A stretch of DNA of 64,000 nucleotides from Prorocentrum cordatum (taxonomy: Eukaryota > Sar > Dinophyceae > Prorocentrales > Prorocentraceae). The number at the start of each line of letters is the position of its first letter. Position 1 is the stretch's first letter. A program made the position numbers and the translations under genes. The notes beneath the pieces were generated by a model. It was not told the origin of the DNA. It saw only the letters and a program-made list of their open reading frames with translations, and did not search any database. The DNA lies in contig CAUYUJ010015949.1 in assembly GCA_963575745.1 (NCBI GenBank), positions 769,510 through 833,509 on the forward strand. Reading direction: 5' to 3'. Below are positions 62,101 through 64,000 of the stretch, piece by piece.

Positions 62101-62837
62101 TGGTGTTGATCGGCTCCAAGCTCGCGGTATATGGCTCAGTCGAGCCTCGGCTGTGCGATAGTCGGGCCAGCGGGAATGTTCCGGAACCGAGCCTCTTTGT
62201 CTCGCCAGCAGCCTCAGCAAGCTGCTGTCATTTCGAAGCGTACCCCAGCGCAGATCCTGGAATTGTTCGGCCCTCCCCACGCTCGGGAACTCCATGCGTT
62301 CCCACCCTCGGCCAACCGTGCCAAGCGGGCTTTTGGGAATGTGGGCACGAGGAGGTAGGCCTCACATCGGCCCCCCTGCTTTCCGGGGTGCTGCCGCACC
62401 GCCTCCGGAATCTTGCGCTGCCGGGGTGATAAGACAGTGCTGGTCTCTCGCCTTGTCTTGTATCCCTCGGGCTGCCGCCCTTTGCGGAACCCCGTCTTCG
62501 TCGGGGCTGCAGCCGCTTCGCGAGGTGGAGGCGGATCGGGGCCAGCGCGATGTATTACTTTTGCCCTCGCTTTAGCAGCGTTCGTCATTGCATATAGCGA
62601 GGTTGCGAGGTTTGGCGACCACCCGCCAGGCCCATCCAGCAGGCACGAATCGATATCCCAGGCTGCATGCTGGGCATGGGCATTGACAGAATGCTTTCTA
62701 TTTGGCGCCTAGTAGAGGCGCGTGTCGGACGTGGTGACGGACATCTCCCGCAGGAGGAGAGAGCTGGAGGGCGTGGAGGAGAGATGACAAGGAGACAGAC
62801 GAGGACAAGGAATAGGACTCGTCATCTTTCCCATCAG

Positions 62838-62850
62838 CACCACCATCATT

Positions 62851-62884
<34 letters not shown>

Positions 62885-63205
62885 GCATCAGCATCAGCAT
62901 CATCAGCAGCAGCAGCAGCAGTATCATCATCTTCATCAGCATCAGTATCATAATCGTCATCGGCATCATCGTCGTCATCGTCATCATCATCGTTAACATC
63001 TTCATCCCCCATTGTCATCATCATCATCATCATCATCAGCATCAGCATCAGCATCAGCATCAGCATCAGCATCATCAACACCATCATCATCACTATCGTC
63101 GGCAGCATCAGCATCAGCATCAGCATAATCATCGTCATCGTCATCATCATCGTCATCATCAGTGTCAGTGTCAGTGTCAGTGTCATCAGAATCATCATCC
63201 TCAGC
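62838..63205. repeat. CAT/CATCAG trinucleotide region
   Basis: ATC/CATCAG triplets with constant period and GTCATCGTC variants; composition is the complement of the GAT region at 12168. Confidence 0.93.
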
Positions 63206-64000
63206 CCTTATCCATTCGTTGCGTGCTCCCAGGCCAAAGCTTGTAATGTTCGCCCCTGTTGTTTATCACATTCATCCCATCCTTTCTTCTCCCCTTTCCT
63301 CCCTCCCATCCTCATTCATTTTGCTTTGCTTGATGCGCTCTGGGACGCAAGTTTGTGGTGTCTGCGTGCTTCTAGCTTGTCATTCCCACTCGTCTTGTTC
63401 TCGTTGCTTCACCTCCTCCTCCACCTCCCCCCATCCCTAGTCGTCCTTCTCCCCCACCTCGTCCTCCTCCCTGCCCTTGCTGTTCCTCATACTCCTGCTC
63501 CTCCTCCTCCTCCTCCTCCTCCTCCTCCTCCTCGACGTCGTCCCCATGTGGAGTACCAATCTCCACTAGCGGCGTGGCGCGAGGGGAGGCGCCGTCGATG
63601 TCCGAGTGCGCCGCTGCCAAGCGTCGCCGCTTGAGGCCGCTCCGCGCGGGCCCGACCCCGGCCACGTGGGGGGTCCTCTCTGCGCGGGGCGAGGAGCACG
63701 CGGCATCACCGAAACATACTACTACCGTATGTGCAGCAGCACCCCAAGGGCGACGCGTTTGTTCAGAAATCTCACAGTATGTGTTCGTTGGGGCGGGGGC
63801 GAATTTTGGCAATGCCGCTTGGGTAACGACATAACCACAGAGGGTCTTCGATGTTGCCCCCCCCCCCCGTCCACAGTTCTCGGTTGGCAACAATATGCGT
63901 CTTCGTCTTCCCCCACGTCCATCCCATCCTCGCCTTCCTAGGCATTCCCTCGGGATCCTCATGTGGCTTCCATTCGGATTCCCTAGGACTTCCCCTAGGA
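63206..64000. other. No recognised gene; contains a CCT tract
   Basis: A CTC tract lies at 63490-63533. Short frames only on both strands. Confidence 0.5.

Larger units (their letters stand above)
56750..62350 (+). pseudogene. Decayed DIRS-like retroelement (Gag, RT/RNase H, tyrosine recombinase)
   Basis: Pieces on one strand, spread over three frames: a hydrophobic helix SLILFSALLLAVL (about 57100); Gag (57470-58310); RT end and RNase H (59517-60441); tyrosine recombinase (61450-62100). Together they match a DIRS-type element that I know from dinoflagellate protein sets; copia elements and LINEs carry no tyrosine recombinase. Many frame changes and stops; a family A element is inserted at 60910-61012. 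DIRS termini (split inverted repeats) were not found, so the limits are approximate. Confidence 0.72.

Noticed and set aside
1-64000. Trans-splicing leader acceptor relics typical of dinoflagellate retrogenes
   Set aside because: I looked for the 3' part of the dinoflagellate spliced leader (TTGGCTCAAG) and did not find it by eye.

Overview
The window is a GC-rich, intron-dense, repeat-saturated piece of a dinoflagellate nuclear genome; a Prorocentrum- or Polarella-like species fits best, but I ran no database search. The reasons are: (i) a host gene whose introns mostly start with GA or GC instead of GT; (ii) short inverted-repeat introns that recur as families (introner elements); (iii) retroelement proteins of types I know from dinoflagellate genomes (a copia polyprotein with a methyltransferase-like block, an APE-type LINE with RNase H and a C-terminal CWxC finger, and a DIRS-like element with a tyrosine recombinase); and (iv) very long trinucleotide tracts. 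No tRNA, rRNA, CRISPR array or bacterial-type operon is visible.

Layout. 171-27639 (+): one split host gene for a glycoside hydrolase family 3 enzyme (beta-glucosidase/beta-xylosidase type). Eleven exons encode about 649 residues; the 5' end lies before the window. Its ten introns carry three introner families (here called C, F and E), several MITE-like elements, and an 18-kb sixth intron. That intron holds tandem duplications, a possible antisense gene (10447-11823), a large inverted-repeat (foldback-like) element with arms at 14560-15250 and 24380-25080, and, inside that, a structurally complete Ty1/copia retrotransposon (16234-24226) with nearly identical 132/133-bp LTRs and a 5-bp target duplication.

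27640-34300 (+): a decayed LINE directly behind the last GH3 exon (zinc ribbon, APE endonuclease, reverse transcriptase, RNase H, C-terminal finger). 34300-56700: mostly repeats: MITE-like families, a long dispersed repeat shared with 13.5-14.0 kb, introner copies without a recognised host gene, and minisatellites. 56750-62350 (+): a decayed DIRS-like element (Gag, RT/RNase H, tyrosine recombinase). The right end is CAT- and CCT-repeat sequence with no recognised gene.

How it fits together: the only host gene I can name is the GH3 enzyme. Almost everything else is mobile or repetitive DNA, much of it inside that gene's introns. The introner copies coincide with intron ends and several introns are flanked by short direct repeats at the exon junctions, which fits intron gain by transposition with target duplication.
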